Notes: generated from the sequence alone by a model not told the origin. A stretch of DNA of 64,000 nucleotides from Sphingomonas sp. (GCA_025356055.1 JANXUU010000128.1:1-64000), one strand, 5' to 3'. Numbered from the stretch's first letter, positions 8,518 through 19,574 are shown. Translations and numbers: made by a program.

Positions 8518-11033
8518 GAACCGGGCGTCCTTGGCTGCCGGAAGAAGCGACTCGGGATGAACAGCTTGCGCAGGGTGATCCCCACGGTCCGCCCGATCGG
8601 GTCGAGCAGGTCCTGCTGAAAGCCCAGCGGCACCATCCCGAAATTGTCGCGCACCCGCTGGCGCTCGTTGAGCAAATTCTTCGCCTCAAGCCGGATCGAC
8701 GTGCCCCGCAACCACGGGTGCTTCGCCAGCAGCGCCAGATTGTCCCCCGGGTTGAGAAACAGCCGCAGGTCGAACGTCGCCAGCGGTTCGAACATGAGGT
8801 CGCCGTTGGGGCCACCCGTGATCCGCGTCGCGGTCCGGTAATTGGCCGAGAGCCTCAAGCCGACACCATTGTTGAAATAGCCCGCCTGCGCCTCGACCGC
8901 ATGCCGCGCGCGACCGCCGCCCGTGCCCCCGCTCATCGCCGAACCCGAGAGGAAATCGAGCTCGGGAAGGCCTTGGCGAATCACTGCCTTGTCAACCAGC
9001 GCGATGGTGTCGGTCAGCGAAAAGGTCAGCCGCCCGCGCTGGCTGAATCCTCCCGAGCCGCCTCCTCCGCCGCCAAATCCACCGCCGCCGCGTCCCGCGC
9101 CCTCGGGCCGGCCGCCGCCCCCGCCGCCCTGCTCGCGCGCCCGGCGGAATTGAGCGATCATCGCCTGCGTCGGCATCGCGGACTTGAGCGGCTTGGTGAA
9201 ATCGAACCCGATCCGCACCACCTCGCTTCGCGCGCTGTCGTAATTGACCGGGCGGAAATCGACTGCGGTCAGCTTGCCAGTTGCATCGCGAGTAAACCGC
9301 CCCGGAAACGCCGCTTCGATCGCCGCGCTTGGACCGGGAAACGTCTGCACCGGGTTGGTCAGCCGTGACGACACGAAGTCCGCGCGGAATTTAAGGTCGG
9401 TCTTCTCCCACGGTTGCCAGTTGGCACCAAGCTTCCACACGTTGCGCCGGTCGGCGAGCAGAAGCGGATTGCCCCCGGTCGTCGCGGTGACAAGCACGGT
9501 CCGCCCCTGAGTATAGTCGAACACCCGCGTCCCCGGGTTCGTCAGCAGCGGATCGCCGAGATTGTTGATCGACGGCGCGCCCTCCTCGCGGGTGTAGCTG
9601 GTGATCAGGTTGAGCCGCGCGACGGGTGACCAGTTGGCCCCCGCGCCAAGCGTCGTCAGCGTCCCGAAGTCGGAGAAATGATCGACCCCGGCATTGGCGT
9701 TGAGCGTCAGCGATCCGATTGCGCCAAGCGCGCCGTTTCGCCTCGCAATCGGAATATCGACGCTGACCGACGCCGCTTCGCGAGTCCGCCCCAGCTGCGC
9801 ACTGTTGCTGACCCCGGCGCGACTCGTCAGCGTGTCGAGGTGCAGTGTGTCGGCGGCAAGTTTGAAAGTCACATTGGCGCGCCCGGCAGGAAGCGTCGCC
9901 AGCGGTCCGTTGAGCGTCCCGTCGATTCCGGCGGACTTGCGAGTCGCGCGCGAGTCGTCGCGCGGCAATGTGGTCCCGGCGAGATCCGCGCCGCGGTCGC
10001 TGTTGATTACGCTTTGGCCGAGATCGCCATTGCCGGTCGCTGACCAATGCCAGCGCTGCTTCTGGCCGTTGAGCGTCATGCCCAGGTGCGCCGCGTCGGT
10101 CGACCGGTCGCGCGCCAGCGCACCGAGCGTGGGAAAGCCTTGCACGCTCGTCACCCCGCCGTTCGTCACGCTCAAAGTCGGGACACCGAACAGGCTTCGG
10201 CCCTCGGTATGAGACGCCTCGCCGTTGACCGTTGCCGATACGTCGCCGAGTACGTTGCGGTTGAGCACGACCCCGCCGCGCACCAGCCGCTGCGAACCGA
10301 CAAGCGTGCGGAAATCGCGCGGGTCGAGCGGCACCGGCTGGGCCGGAATCGTTTGAAGGGCAATGTCCCGCTGGTTTTCGCCGAGCGCCGAATTGCCCTC
10401 GGCATGAAGGTTGAATTGAGTGCGGCCGTTCTTGCCGACCATCAACTGCGAGATGTCGCCCTCCCCGGTGCCATAGCCGCCCTCGGTGGCGTGCTCACTC
10501 TCGACCCGAACCGCGGTCGATCGGAAACGCTGGCGAAGAACCATGTTGACCACCCGCTGGTCAGCCGAATAACCGTATTTCAGCGCGACTTCCTCGGGCA
10601 ATATCTCGACCCGCTCGATCGCCTCGGGCGGCAGATCGTGGATTTCCTGGAAGCCCGAAATCCGCTGTCCGTTGATCAGGATCACCGGCCCGCCGTCACC
10701 CCCGCGTCCGCGCGCGCTTCCCGTCTGCGGGGCGATCGCAGTGAGCAGTTCGGTGACGCTCGTCGCCCCCGTGGCACGAATGTCCCGCGACGAAAGCGTA
10801 TTTTCAGGCGGAATGTCACCAACCACCGACCCGCGCGGCTTCTGCCCGGTAACGACGATGTCGCCGCCATCCTCGCCGGCCTCGGGCGTGTCCGCCTGGT
10901 CCGAGGGCGTCGTCGGTGCCGGTGGCGTCGCGGTCGCGACAGCCTGAGGCGAGGTCGACGCATCTTGCGCGAGCACGGCTGTGGGGAGCAGGAAGAAACT
11001 CGTCGAGGCAAGCAAGGCAATGCGAGAGTTCAT
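8514..11033 (-). CDS. TonB-dependent receptor/outer-membrane beta-barrel with plug domain
   Basis: Signal peptide, DIVVTGQKPRG, plug region ILINGQRISGFQEIHDLPPEAIERVEILPEEVALKYG. Confidence 0.8.
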   Translation of the reverse strand: MNSRIALLASTSFFLLPTAVLAQDASTSPQAVATATPPAPTTPSDQADTPEAGEDGGDIVVTGQKPRGSVVGDIPPENTLSSRDIRATGATSVTELLTAIAPQTGSARGRGGDGGPVILINGQRISGFQEIHDLPPEAIERVEILPEEVALKYGYSADQRVVNMVLRQRFRSTAVRVESEHATEGGYGTGEGDISQLMVGKNGRTQFNLHAEGNSALGENQRDIALQTIPAQPVPLDPRDFRTLVGSQRLVRGGVVLNRNVLGDVSATVNGEASHTEGRSLFGVPTLSVTNGGVTSVQGFPTLGALARDRSTDAAHLGMTLNGQKQRWHWSATGNGDLGQSVINSDRGADLAGTTLPRDDSRATRKSAGIDGTLNGPLATLPAGRANVTFKLAADTLHLDTLTSRAGVSNSAQLGRTREAASVSVDIPIARRNGALGAIGSLTLNANAGVDHFSDFGTLTTLGAGANWSPVARLNLITSYTREEGAPSINNLGDPLLTNPGTRVFDYTQGRTVLVTATTGGNPLLLADRRNVWKLGANWQPWEKTDLKFRADFVSSRLTNPVQTFPGPSAAIEAAFPGRFTRDATGKLTAVDFRPVNYDSARSEVVRIGFDFTKPLKSAMPTQAMIAQFRRAREQGGGGGGRPEGAGRGGGGFGGGGGGSGGFSQRGRLTFSLTDTIALVDKAVIRQGLPELDFLSGSAMSGGTGGGRARHAVEAQAGYFNNGVGLRLSANYRTATRITGGPNGDLMFEPLATFDLRLFLNPGDNLALLAKHPWLRGTSIRLEAKNLLNERQRVRDNFGMVPLGFQQDLLDPIGRTVGITLRKLFIPSRFFRQPRTPGS

Positions 11034-11136
11034 GAGAAGTCCAAACAGTCATGAAAAGGATTTGGTCCGCGACTGGCGAAGCGAAGATGAAGCTGCCATG
11101 ACAAGAGCGAACTTTTCGACGAACGGGAGTGCCGAC

Positions 11137-12651
11137 GTGATCAACAACCGCCTCATCCTCGCCCTGCTAGCCACCGCGCTCGCCACCCCGGTTTGCGCCG
11201 CCGGCCCCGCCGAAGAGGCGACCCGCGCCGCGATCGCCCGCGTCCAGCGGATCGACCCCTCGATCAACGCTATTATCGCCCTCGACCCCACCGCGATCGC
11301 CCAGGCGCGTCGCGTCGACGCCAGCGGCCTGCGCGGTCCGCTCGTCGGAGTGCCGATCCTCATCAAGGACAATGTCGAAGTCGCCGGCCCCCTCCCGACG
11401 ACCGCGGGCAGCCTTGCGCTGATCGACAACGTCACGGGCCGCGACGCCCCGCTGGTCGCCCGCCTGCGCCAGGCCGGCGCGATCGTCCTCGGCAAGACCA
11501 ACCTCAGCGAATGGGCCAACATCCGCTCGAACCACTCGATCTCGGGCTGGAGCGCGGTCGGCGGACAGACGCGCAACCCCCACGCGCTCGATCGCAACCC
11601 GTGCGGGTCGTCGAGCGGGTCCGGCGCGGCGGTTGCAGCAAGCGAGGTCGATTATGCCATCGGCACCGAGACCGACGGTTCGATCACCTGCCCGGCATCG
11701 CTCAACGGCGTGGTCGGATTCAAGCCGACCGTCGGCATGGTCAGCCGCACCCACATCGTCCCGATCAGCGCCAGCCAGGACACCGCCGGCCCGATCACTC
11801 GCACCGTCCACCAGGCTGCCGAATTGTTGAGCGTGATCGCCGGCAGCGATCCCGCCGATTCGGCGACCCGCCAGGCCGACGCCCATCGCGTCAATTTCGC
11901 CGCCGCCCTCAGCCCGAATTCGCTCCGCGGCGCGCGGCTTGGCGTCCTGCGCTTTGCCTCGACCTATCAGCTTGATCCCGCCTTCGAAGCGGCGCTGAAC
12001 GTCCTGAAAGCCCAAGGCGCGACGCTGGTCGAGATCAAGAAGTTCGACGACAAGGCGATCGGAGCGAACGAAGGCAAGGTACTCAACGCTGAGTTGAAGG
12101 TCGGGTTAAACGCCTATCTCGCGACCACTCCGCCCTCGGTCACGACCCGAACGCTGGCGCAGGTCATCGCCTTCAACCAGGCGCACGCCGCGCAGGAAAT
12201 GGGGCTGTTCGGGCAGGAAACATTCATCGATGCACAAAAGACCAAGGGCCTCGCCGACCCCGCATACAAGACGGCGCGCGCCACCAGCCTTGCCGCCGCC
12301 GGAGTCAACGGCATCGACAAGCTTCTCGCCGCGAGCAAGCTCGACGCGCTGGTCGGTCCGACCACTGGTCCGTCGTGGAAGATCGACGCCGTCAACGGAG
12401 ATTCATTCAGCGGCGGCGGCGCGGGCAGCCTTGCCGCGGTCGCGGGCTATCCGCACCTGACGGTGCCGATGGGGACGGTGCGCGGGCTTCCCGTTGGCCT
12501 CAGCTTCATGGGGGCAAAATGGAGCGACGCGCGAATCCTCTCGCTCGGCTTCGCCTATGAGCAGGCGAGCCACGCGCTGGTCAGCCCGCGCTTCCCGCGC
12601 TCGATCGAGGCGACCCCCGAAGTCGCCCCGCTGCTCGGCCGCCAGCGCTAA
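11137..12651 (+). CDS. Amidase (amidase signature family), secreted
   Basis: GTG start with GGGAG 7 nt upstream; [44 protein letters not shown] signature. Confidence 0.9.
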   Translation: MINNRLILALLATALATPVCAAGPAEEATRAAIARVQRIDPSINAIIALDPTAIAQARRVDASGLRGPLVGVPILIKDNVEVAGPLPTTAGSLALIDNVTGRDAPLVARLRQAGAIVLGKTNLSEWANIRSNHSISGWSAVGGQTRNPHALDRNPCGSSSGSGAAVAASEVDYAIGTETDGSITCPASLNGVVGFKPTVGMVSRTHIVPISASQDTAGPITRTVHQAAELLSVIAGSDPADSATRQADAHRVNFAAALSPNSLRGARLGVLRFASTYQLDPAFEAALNVLKAQGATLVEIKKFDDKAIGANEGKVLNAELKVGLNAYLATTPPSVTTRTLAQVIAFNQAHAAQEMGLFGQETFIDAQKTKGLADPAYKTARATSLAAAGVNGIDKLLAASKLDALVGPTTGPSWKIDAVNGDSFSGGGAGSLAAVAGYPHLTVPMGTVRGLPVGLSFMGAKWSDARILSLGFAYEQASHALVSPRFPRSIEATPEVAPLLGRQR

Positions 12652-12965
12652 GCGGTCACCCGCAACGCCGCGATGCAGGCGACGATGGCGAGGATCAGCA
12701 GTATCCGCACCGTCGTCGTCGGCTCATCGAAGAACAGCATCCCCACCGCGACCGTGCCGACCGCGCCGATTCCGCCCCACACCGCATAGGCCGTCCCCAT
12801 CGGAATCGTCCGTGCCGCCCGCTCGAGCAGGCTCATCGACAGGCTCACCGAAACCAGGAAGGCCGCCGTCCACGTCACGCTGCGAAACCCGTCGACAAAG
12901 CGCAGCGAGGTCGTGAAGCCAATCTCGAACAGCCCACCGACAATCAGCAGTATCCACGCCATCAT
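12648..12965 (-). CDS. SMR family transporter (SugE/Gdx-like)
   Basis: MMAWILLIVGGLFEIGFTTSLRFVDGF...PMGTAYAVWGGIGAVGTVAVGM. Confidence 0.85.
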   Translation of the reverse strand: MMAWILLIVGGLFEIGFTTSLRFVDGFRSVTWTAAFLVSVSLSMSLLERAARTIPMGTAYAVWGGIGAVGTVAVGMLFFDEPTTTVRILLILAIVACIAALRVTA

Positions 12966-13013
12966 GCCCTCTTCGCGCTGGACGTGAGGTCCCGGTGCGC
13001 TATTCTGTCCGCC

Positions 13014-13667
13014 ATGGCGACGCGCAAGACCCTCGGCAACCGCATTGCGCCGACGCGCTTCATCATCTTCTTCGCGATGCTTGGCGCAAGCGTCACGGTC
13101 GCGACGATCCTCACGCCGTGGTGGCTGTCGGTGATGGTCGGCTTCGACCTGTCGGCGTTGGTGTTCATTCTCAGCTGCGTCCGTCTCTACCGCACCTCGA
13201 ACCATATCCACATGCGCGAGGTTGCGGTCGCAAATGACGCCAATCGCACCGTGCTGCTCCTGCTCGCGTTCGCGCTCGCGGTCGTAATCCTCGTCGCGGT
13301 CGGCAGCCAGATGTCCAGCAAAACCCACACTACTCCGGTCGACATCGCCATCACCATCGTCACCCTGCTGACCAGCTGGTTCTTCGGCAACACCGTCTAC
13401 GCGCTGCATTACTCGCATCTCTATTACACCAGCGACGACGGCGGGGAGGACCACGCCGGGCTCGAATTCCCCGGGGGCGACAAGACGCCGATCTTCTCCG
13501 ACTTCGTCTATTTCGCCTTCACGTTGGGCGCGGCGCTGTCGACCGCCGACACCGACATCACCTCGCCGCACATCCGCCGCGTCGCCACCGCGCACAGCAT
13601 CGTCGCGTTCATCTACAATGTCGGGGTGTTTGCGCTGACGGTAAATTTGCTCGCGGGGAAAAGCTAG
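13014..13667 (+). CDS. DUF1345 domain-containing membrane protein
   Basis: Multiple TMs; LSTADTDITSPHIRRVATAHSIVAFIYNVGVFALTVNLLAG. Confidence 0.8.
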   Translation: MATRKTLGNRIAPTRFIIFFAMLGASVTVATILTPWWLSVMVGFDLSALVFILSCVRLYRTSNHIHMREVAVANDANRTVLLLLAFALAVVILVAVGSQMSSKTHTTPVDIAITIVTLLTSWFFGNTVYALHYSHLYYTSDDGGEDHAGLEFPGGDKTPIFSDFVYFAFTLGAALSTADTDITSPHIRRVATAHSIVAFIYNVGVFALTVNLLAGKS

Positions 13668-14560
13668 GCCGAGCCTTCCAGCGTCGGATGCTCGACCGCC
13701 CTCGCGGCGATGAAGCATCCGGCGAGGATCAACCCCGCGCCAGCCAGCGTGAACGGAGACACCGCCTCGCCGAACCGCAGCCAGCCGAGCGCCATGGCCC
13801 ACAGGAAGCTCGAATATTCGGTGCTCGACAGATAGCCCGCACCGGCCCGTGCGTACGCCCAGGCGAGCAGTAGGTTAGACCCCAGCGCGAGGGATGCCGC
13901 GATGAACAGTTCGACCCAGTGGCCGGACGGCGCCGCCGGCACCCCGACGACGGGCACCACGACGAGCATCGTCAGGAAAAAGACCAGATTTTGGAACAGC
14001 GCGATTTCGACCGGTTTCGCCGCCAGCGCCTGCTGGCGCATGATGACGATATTCCACGCATATAGAATGGCGGAAACGATGATCGCGCCGCTGCCGACAA
14101 GCGCCTCGCGCCCCATCTGGGCCCGCGCCTGACCGACGAAAATGACGATCACCCCGAGCGCGGCGAGCAGCGATGCGCCGATCGCCTTGCGCCCAAGCGG
14201 CTCGTGCAGGATCAGCGCGGCGAGGACCAGCGCGAGCAGCGGTGCGATAAAGCTGAGCGCGACCGCCTGCGCCATCGGCACGCGCGCAAGGCCCCAGAAG
14301 AACAGGACCGACATGAGCGCGGTGATCATCCCGCGCATGATGTGCAACCGCATCGCCGCGCGACTCGGCCGCCCCGGCCGGACCACGAGCGCCAGCAGGG
14401 CCGCCAACCCCAGGCCGACCATCGAGCGATAGAACATCGTCGAAAATGCGCCGTCCGCGATGACCAATACCTTGATCACCATGTCCATGATCGAGAACAG
14501 CCCGATCCCGGCGATCGCCGTGGCGTAAGCTGGCAGCGGGGAAGGGCGGGGCGGAGTCAC
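13664..14560 (-). CDS. DMT/EamA family transporter
   Basis: Ten hydrophobic segments; duplicated EamA pattern. Confidence 0.85.
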   Translation of the reverse strand: MTPPRPSPLPAYATAIAGIGLFSIMDMVIKVLVIADGAFSTMFYRSMVGLGLAALLALVVRPGRPSRAAMRLHIMRGMITALMSVLFFWGLARVPMAQAVALSFIAPLLALVLAALILHEPLGRKAIGASLLAALGVIVIFVGQARAQMGREALVGSGAIIVSAILYAWNIVIMRQQALAAKPVEIALFQNLVFFLTMLVVVPVVGVPAAPSGHWVELFIAASLALGSNLLLAWAYARAGAGYLSSTEYSSFLWAMALGWLRFGEAVSPFTLAGAGLILAGCFIAARAVEHPTLEGSA

Positions 14561-14591
14561 GCCCGCGCCTTAGCCGTTTTGCGAACCGGCG

Positions 14592-15134
14592 CTAGCGCAG
14601 CACCATCTTGTCGCCGTGCATCTCCACACCGCCGAGCCGGGTCAGCACCGACTGGCCGAGCAGATTGACCTCAAGCCCCTCGAGCACCACCCCGTCGACA
14701 TTCTCGACCGTCCGCCCGGCAACTTCAATCCGGTTCAGCATCACGCGCTTGCCGCGGGTTGCGCCCGACGCCCCCGACCCGACCACGGTAAAGCTCGACG
14801 GATCGACATAAAGCCCCGCGGCCCGCGCCGAGTCGATCGTCAGCGCCACGGTCGTAGCGCCGGTGTCGACGACGAACGGGATCGACGAACCGTTGACGCT
14901 GGCGTCGGTGTAGAAATGCCCGCCCGGGCCGCGCTCGAGTGTGGTCTCGCCGCCGAAGGAAGGAGAAATGCTGGTCTTCTCTGCTGCAGTATCGCTCGAG
15001 CTGCCCTGAGAAGAGGAAGGCCCCGAATCGATCAGGATCTGCTGATTGAGCTGCACTTGGGTCGCCTTGCCGCCCGGCATCGCCAGCCCGACGACCACCG
15101 CAATTGCCAGCACGACGAAAGCAAACCGCTCCAT
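14592..15134 (-). CDS. Retropepsin-like aspartic protease (clan AA, TIGR02281-like)
   Basis: GHFYTDASVNGSSIPFVVDTGATTVALT. Confidence 0.85.
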   Translation of the reverse strand: MERFAFVVLAIAVVVGLAMPGGKATQVQLNQQILIDSGPSSSQGSSSDTAAEKTSISPSFGGETTLERGPGGHFYTDASVNGSSIPFVVDTGATTVALTIDSARAAGLYVDPSSFTVVGSGASGATRGKRVMLNRIEVAGRTVENVDGVVLEGLEVNLLGQSVLTRLGGVEMHGDKMVLR

Positions 15135-15176
15135 CGCTTCTCGTTAAGGGGGCGATGCTTGCCAAAGCGTTAGCGT

Positions 15177-16328
15177 TTACTCCGCGGCGGCCACTTCGGG
15201 CGTTCCCGGAGCTGCGACCCCGCCCGCCTCGATCTCGGCCGCCTTGGCTTCGACCAGGCGGACAATGTGATCGATCATCCCTTCGTCCTGGACGTGATGG
15301 TCGGTGACCCCCGACAGATAGACCATGTGCTTGCCGTTGCCGCCGCCGGTCAGCCCAATGTCGGTCTCGCGCGCCTCCCCGGGGCCGTTGACGACGCAGC
15401 CGAGCACCGACAGCGACATCGGCGTGCGGATATGCTGGAGCCGAAGCTCGAGCGCCTCGACCGTGCGAATCACGTCGAACCCTTGTCGCGCGCACGACGG
15501 GCAGGACACCACGCGCACCCCGCGGTTGCGGATGCCGAGCGCCTTGAGCAGCTCATAGCCGACACGGACCTCTTCCTCGGGCTCGGCCGAGAGCGAGACG
15601 CGGATCGTGTCGCCGATCCCGGCCCACAAGAGCGACCCCATCCCGATTGCCGACTTGACCGTCCCCCCGATCAGCCCGCCCGCCTCGGTGATCCCGAGAT
15701 GAAGCGGGCAATCGACCTGGTCGGCGAGCTGCTGGTAAGCGGCGACCGCCAGGAACAGGTCCGACGCTTTCACCGCCACCTTGTAATTCTGGAAGCCATG
15801 GTCCTCGAGGATGCGGATATGGTCCAATGCGCTTTCGACCAGCGCTTCGGGGCAGGGCTCGCCATATTTTTCGAGCAGATCCTTCTCCAGGCTGCCGGCA
15901 TTGACCCCGATGCGGATCGCGCAGCCATTGGCGCGGGCGGCGGCGACGACCTCGGCGACCCGGTCGGCGGACCCGATATTGCCCGGGTTGATCCGCAGGC
16001 ACGCCGCACCGGCATCCGCCGCTTCAAGCGCGCGCTTGTAGTGAAAATGGATGTCGGCGACGATCGGCACGTTGGCCGCAAGAACAATCTCCCGAAGCGC
16101 GGCAGTGCTTTCCTTGTCGGGACACGATACGCGAATAATATCGACCCCGGCCTCCTCGCACCGGCGGATCTGCGCGATCGTCGCAGCGGCGTCCGAGGTC
16201 GGGGTATTGGTCATCGTCTGAACCGTGACCGGCGCATCGCCCCCGACGGCGACGGTGCCGACCATGATCTGGCGGGATTTTCGGCGCTCGATGTGGCGCC
16301 ACGGACGAAGCGAGGACATGGGCCTCAT
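15177..16328 (-). CDS. ispG: 4-hydroxy-3-methylbut-2-en-1-yl diphosphate synthase
   Basis: [46 protein letters not shown]. Confidence 0.95.
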   Translation of the reverse strand: MRPMSSLRPWRHIERRKSRQIMVGTVAVGGDAPVTVQTMTNTPTSDAAATIAQIRRCEEAGVDIIRVSCPDKESTAALREIVLAANVPIVADIHFHYKRALEAADAGAACLRINPGNIGSADRVAEVVAAARANGCAIRIGVNAGSLEKDLLEKYGEPCPEALVESALDHIRILEDHGFQNYKVAVKASDLFLAVAAYQQLADQVDCPLHLGITEAGGLIGGTVKSAIGMGSLLWAGIGDTIRVSLSAEPEEEVRVGYELLKALGIRNRGVRVVSCPSCARQGFDVIRTVEALELRLQHIRTPMSLSVLGCVVNGPGEARETDIGLTGGGNGKHMVYLSGVTDHHVQDEGMIDHIVRLVEAKAAEIEAGGVAAPGTPEVAAAE

Positions 16329-16389
16329 ATAGGCGTTCGGCGTGACAAGGGAAATTCCCGTCGTGACAAAGCCTTGGTAAGGAGCGGCA

Positions 16390-17265
16390 ATGCTCAATCA
16401 TATCATCCGCGCCGCGCTTGTCGCCGCCGCTCTCTTCGCGGCCAATCCCGCCGCTGCCTATTGGGAATATGGTCACCAGACGGTCGCGAAAATCGCTTTC
16501 GCCAGCGTCCGCCCGGCGACGCGCACGAAACTTAACGCACTGCTCCGCCACGGAGACCTGCTCGGCACCCCCGAGTGCGCGGTCACCGACATCGCCAGCG
16601 CTTCGACCTGGGCGGACTGCATCAAATCGCTAAAGGACCCCGCGACCGGCAAGCCACGCTTCGGCTATGCCTATAACTGGCACTTCCAGGACGTCGACGT
16701 GTGTCGGCCGTTCGACCTTGCCGCCCCCTGCGCCGACGGCAATTGCCTGAGCACCCAGATCGTGCGCCAGCAGGCGCGCCTCGCCAACAGCGCGCTTCCG
16801 CTTGCCGACCGCGTCCAAGCCCTCGCCTTCCTGACCCATCTCGTCGGCGACCTGTCGCAGCCGCTCCACGCGGGCGAGCATCACGACCAGGGCGCCAACA
16901 AGATCAAGGCGAGCTATGGCCTGATCGCCGGGCGTACGAACCTGCACAGCATCTGGGACGGCTACCTCACCGAACGCGCCATTTCGACCCCGCCCGGCGG
17001 CCCGCTAGGCCTGCTCCGCGCCACGCCCCGGTCGGAACGCCGCGCCATGATCGCTGGCGACGTCACCGACTGGAGCCGCGACAGCTGGAAAGTCTCGCGC
17101 GAAACTGTCTACGGTTCGCTCTTCGCCGATCCGTGCGCAGACATGAAAAGCGGGCGCCCGGTGATCGACGAGGCGCTCGTGCAGAAACTCATCCCCGCCG
17201 CCCGCCGCCAGGTCGTCGCCGGTGGCCTGCGCCTGGCGAAACTGCTCGACGCCGCGCTTCGTTAG
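16390..17265 (+). CDS. S1/P1 nuclease family protein
   Basis: [50 protein letters not shown]. Confidence 0.92.
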   Translation: MLNHIIRAALVAAALFAANPAAAYWEYGHQTVAKIAFASVRPATRTKLNALLRHGDLLGTPECAVTDIASASTWADCIKSLKDPATGKPRFGYAYNWHFQDVDVCRPFDLAAPCADGNCLSTQIVRQQARLANSALPLADRVQALAFLTHLVGDLSQPLHAGEHHDQGANKIKASYGLIAGRTNLHSIWDGYLTERAISTPPGGPLGLLRATPRSERRAMIAGDVTDWSRDSWKVSRETVYGSLFADPCADMKSGRPVIDEALVQKLIPAARRQVVAGGLRLAKLLDAALR

Positions 17266-17507
17266 TCGTCGCTCCCCCAGCGCCACCGCCACCCGCCGCG
17301 CGTTGTTTTGGCTGTAACGACGAGCAATACGATCGTCGCCGGGACGAAAATTGCGACGACCACAATCGGCCGCTCGGCGAAGAACAGTCCTGCGCCGATC
17401 CCAAGCGCGACAAACGTGATCGTCACGATCCATCCCTGCCAGCTGGTCGGCGGTCCTGCTCCCCACCCATAACGCTTGGGCGCAAACCATTCGGGGCCCT
17501 CGCTCAC
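17262..17507 (-). CDS. Small membrane protein
   Basis: KRYGWGAGPPTSWQGWIVTITFVALGIGAGLFF; stop/start overlaps upstream hydrolase. Confidence 0.65.
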   Translation of the reverse strand: MSEGPEWFAPKRYGWGAGPPTSWQGWIVTITFVALGIGAGLFFAERPIVVVAIFVPATIVLLVVTAKTTRGGWRWRWGSDD

Positions 17508-18436
17508 TTGCCCGCATTCGTGACGAACGACACGATCGACTCTACCAGCCCCGGCGCCAGCGGAAGCGACGGGTCGCGGTAGGTTGCCGCATTTGTTACC
17601 CGCCCTGGTGGCGCGAGCTTGAGGACGTGGTTCATCCCGGGCACGATCACCAACCGTGCCTTGGGTTGTGCCGCCTTGAGCAGGTCGGCGTCGGCGCGTG
17701 CCACCTGAATGTCGTTCTCACCCTGGACGATCAGCACCGGCACGCTCGCGCCCTTCGCCAGTGTCGCCGGATCGTAGCGGAACGTGTCGATCAGGAAATC
17801 CTGCACCTTGGGATTGAGCAGCCCCGTCGCCAGCGCGGGGTTCAATCCTTTCACGTCGACATGCTTGCCTGCCTTGAGCGCAGTAAGCGCGCCATTCACT
17901 TCCCCCGCGATCGGTGCATTCGCCGGATTGGCACCCACCTGATCGCGGATAACGACGTCGAGCGGTCGCCCCGGCGTCGCGATCAGCACCAGCCCGCACA
18001 CCCCCGGTTGATGCGCCGAAGCCAACGCGACCAGCCCGCCCTCGCTATGCCCCGCCAGCCACACGCACTTCGCGCCGGTTGCCAGCCGTGCCGCCGCGAC
18101 CCACGCCGCCGTGTCCGCGACATAGGTGCCGATCGTCACGCCATTGGGGTCGCCCGCCGCCTTGCTGCCGAACATCCCGCGCTTGTCGATCCGCACCGTG
18201 GCGACGCCCTTGGGTGCCAGGGCATCCGCCAGCATTCGGTAAGGCGCGGCCTTGACCCCGAGCACATTATTGCCATCGCGATCGGTCGGCCCGGACCCCG
18301 GGATGATCAGCACCGTCGCCTTCGCCTTGCCGGCAGGCCGTACCAGCGTCCCCGCCAGCGCGCCCGCGGCAATTGGTTCGGACTTCACGGCGGGCATTGG
18401 CGCGCCCGCGATCATGACCGCCATCAATAAACTCAT
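17504..18436 (-). CDS. Alpha/beta hydrolase
   Basis: VLIIPGSGPTDRDGNN; VWLAGHSEGGLVALASA. Confidence 0.88.
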   Translation of the reverse strand: MSLLMAVMIAGAPMPAVKSEPIAAGALAGTLVRPAGKAKATVLIIPGSGPTDRDGNNVLGVKAAPYRMLADALAPKGVATVRIDKRGMFGSKAAGDPNGVTIGTYVADTAAWVAAARLATGAKCVWLAGHSEGGLVALASAHQPGVCGLVLIATPGRPLDVVIRDQVGANPANAPIAGEVNGALTALKAGKHVDVKGLNPALATGLLNPKVQDFLIDTFRYDPATLAKGASVPVLIVQGENDIQVARADADLLKAAQPKARLVIVPGMNHVLKLAPPGRVTNAATYRDPSLPLAPGLVESIVSFVTNAGK

Positions 18437-18633
18437 CTTGCATCCTCCTTCGGCGGGCGTCCGCGCCGGACCGGTTGCGGATCACCCAGTTTCACTCCCC
18501 GCGCGCGCAACGCCTCGCGCAACAGGCACTCGACCTCGGCATTGGCGCTGCGCAGATCGCACGCCGCCAGCCGCTCGACCGCCGCCCATAAAGCAGGATC
18601 GACCCTTAGCGGAAAGGCCTTCCGCTCAGTCAC
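18433..18633 (-). CDS. Ribbon-helix-helix (Arc-like) DNA-binding protein
   Basis: MTERKAFPLRVDPALWAAVERLAACDLRSANAEVECLLREALRARG. Confidence 0.8.
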   Translation of the reverse strand: MTERKAFPLRVDPALWAAVERLAACDLRSANAEVECLLREALRARGVKLGDPQPVRRGRPPKEDAR

Positions 18634-19536
18634 TTACTGATACAACGAGCCGGCGTTGATGATCGGCTGCGTATCACGTTCGCCGCACAGCACGACCATC
18701 AGGTTCGACACCATCGCCGCGCGGCGCTCGTCGTCAAGCTCGACGACATTCTTGGCACTGAGCATCTCGAGCGCCATCTCGACCATTCCGACTGCGCCCT
18801 CGACCATCGTCTTGCGCGCCGCGACCACCGCTTGCGCCTGCTGTCGGCGAAGCATCGCCCCGGCAATCTCCTGCGCATAGGCCAGATGCGTGAAGCCGCA
18901 CTCGTCGACCGTGATCCCGGCGACCGCCAGCCTGGCGATCAGCTCGGCGCGAAGCTCGATCCCGACCTGGTCGTGATTGCCGCGCAGCGTCACTTCCTGA
19001 TGCTCGAAATCGTCATAGGGATAGCACGACCCGATCGTCCGCACTGCCGCCTCGACCTGGACCATCACGAATGCCCTGTAGTCGTCGACATCGAACAGCG
19101 CCTGCGCGGTGTCGGTCACGCGCCACACGATCTGCGCCGCCATCTCGATCGGGTTGCCGCGCAGGTCGTTGACCTTGATCTTGTCGGAAATGACGTTGTT
19201 CGAGCGGACTGAAACCTTTTTCTTCATCAACCACGGCCAGCTCCAGCGCAGCCCCGTCGCCCGGTCGGTCCCCTTGTAGGCGCCAAACAGGGTCAGCGCC
19301 GCCGCCTGGTTCGGCTGGAGCATGTAGAATCCTGGCGCAATCAGCAGCAGCCCGAGCGGGCCGACGATTACGCTTGCGATCGGCAGCGTGCCGAAATGTT
19401 CGTTGGCAAGGCTGAACACGCCAAAGACCTGGAGCAGCACCAGCAGCACAAGCACGCCGAGCATGGCATAACCGCTCATCGTTGCCGCTGGCCGCTCGCA
19501 GCTGGCGTTCAGCTTGGCTTGAGTCGAATCGGCCAT
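18634..19536 (-). CDS. SPFH/band 7 domain-containing protein
   Basis: Two N-terminal TMs; YMLQPNQAAALTLFGAYKGTDRATGLRWSWP...KIKVNDLRGNPIEMAAQIVWRVTDTAQALFDVDDY. Confidence 0.9.
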   Translation of the reverse strand: MADSTQAKLNASCERPAATMSGYAMLGVLVLLVLLQVFGVFSLANEHFGTLPIASVIVGPLGLLLIAPGFYMLQPNQAAALTLFGAYKGTDRATGLRWSWPWLMKKKVSVRSNNVISDKIKVNDLRGNPIEMAAQIVWRVTDTAQALFDVDDYRAFVMVQVEAAVRTIGSCYPYDDFEHQEVTLRGNHDQVGIELRAELIARLAVAGITVDECGFTHLAYAQEIAGAMLRRQQAQAVVAARKTMVEGAVGMVEMALEMLSAKNVVELDDERRAAMVSNLMVVLCGERDTQPIINAGSLYQ

Positions 19537-19555
19537 CGAAAGTCTCCCTGTTAAT

Positions 19556-19574
19556 TGATATCATATTAATATCA
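19556..19574. promoter_or_regulatory. Near-perfect AT-rich palindrome TGATATCATATTAATATCA upstream of SPFH operon
   Basis: 19 bp, outer 6 bp each side perfectly symmetric; AT-rich in a GC-rich context. Confidence 0.5.

Noticed and set aside
12648-13802. 384-aa minus-strand ORF
   Set aside because: Only the last 105 aa (SMR transporter) are protein-like; the rest is antisense to the DUF1345 gene.
17262-19536. RHH protein as half of a toxin-antitoxin system
   Set aside because: No toxin-like partner (RelE/ParE/HicA/PIN) is adjacent; the flanking genes are SPFH and a hydrolase.
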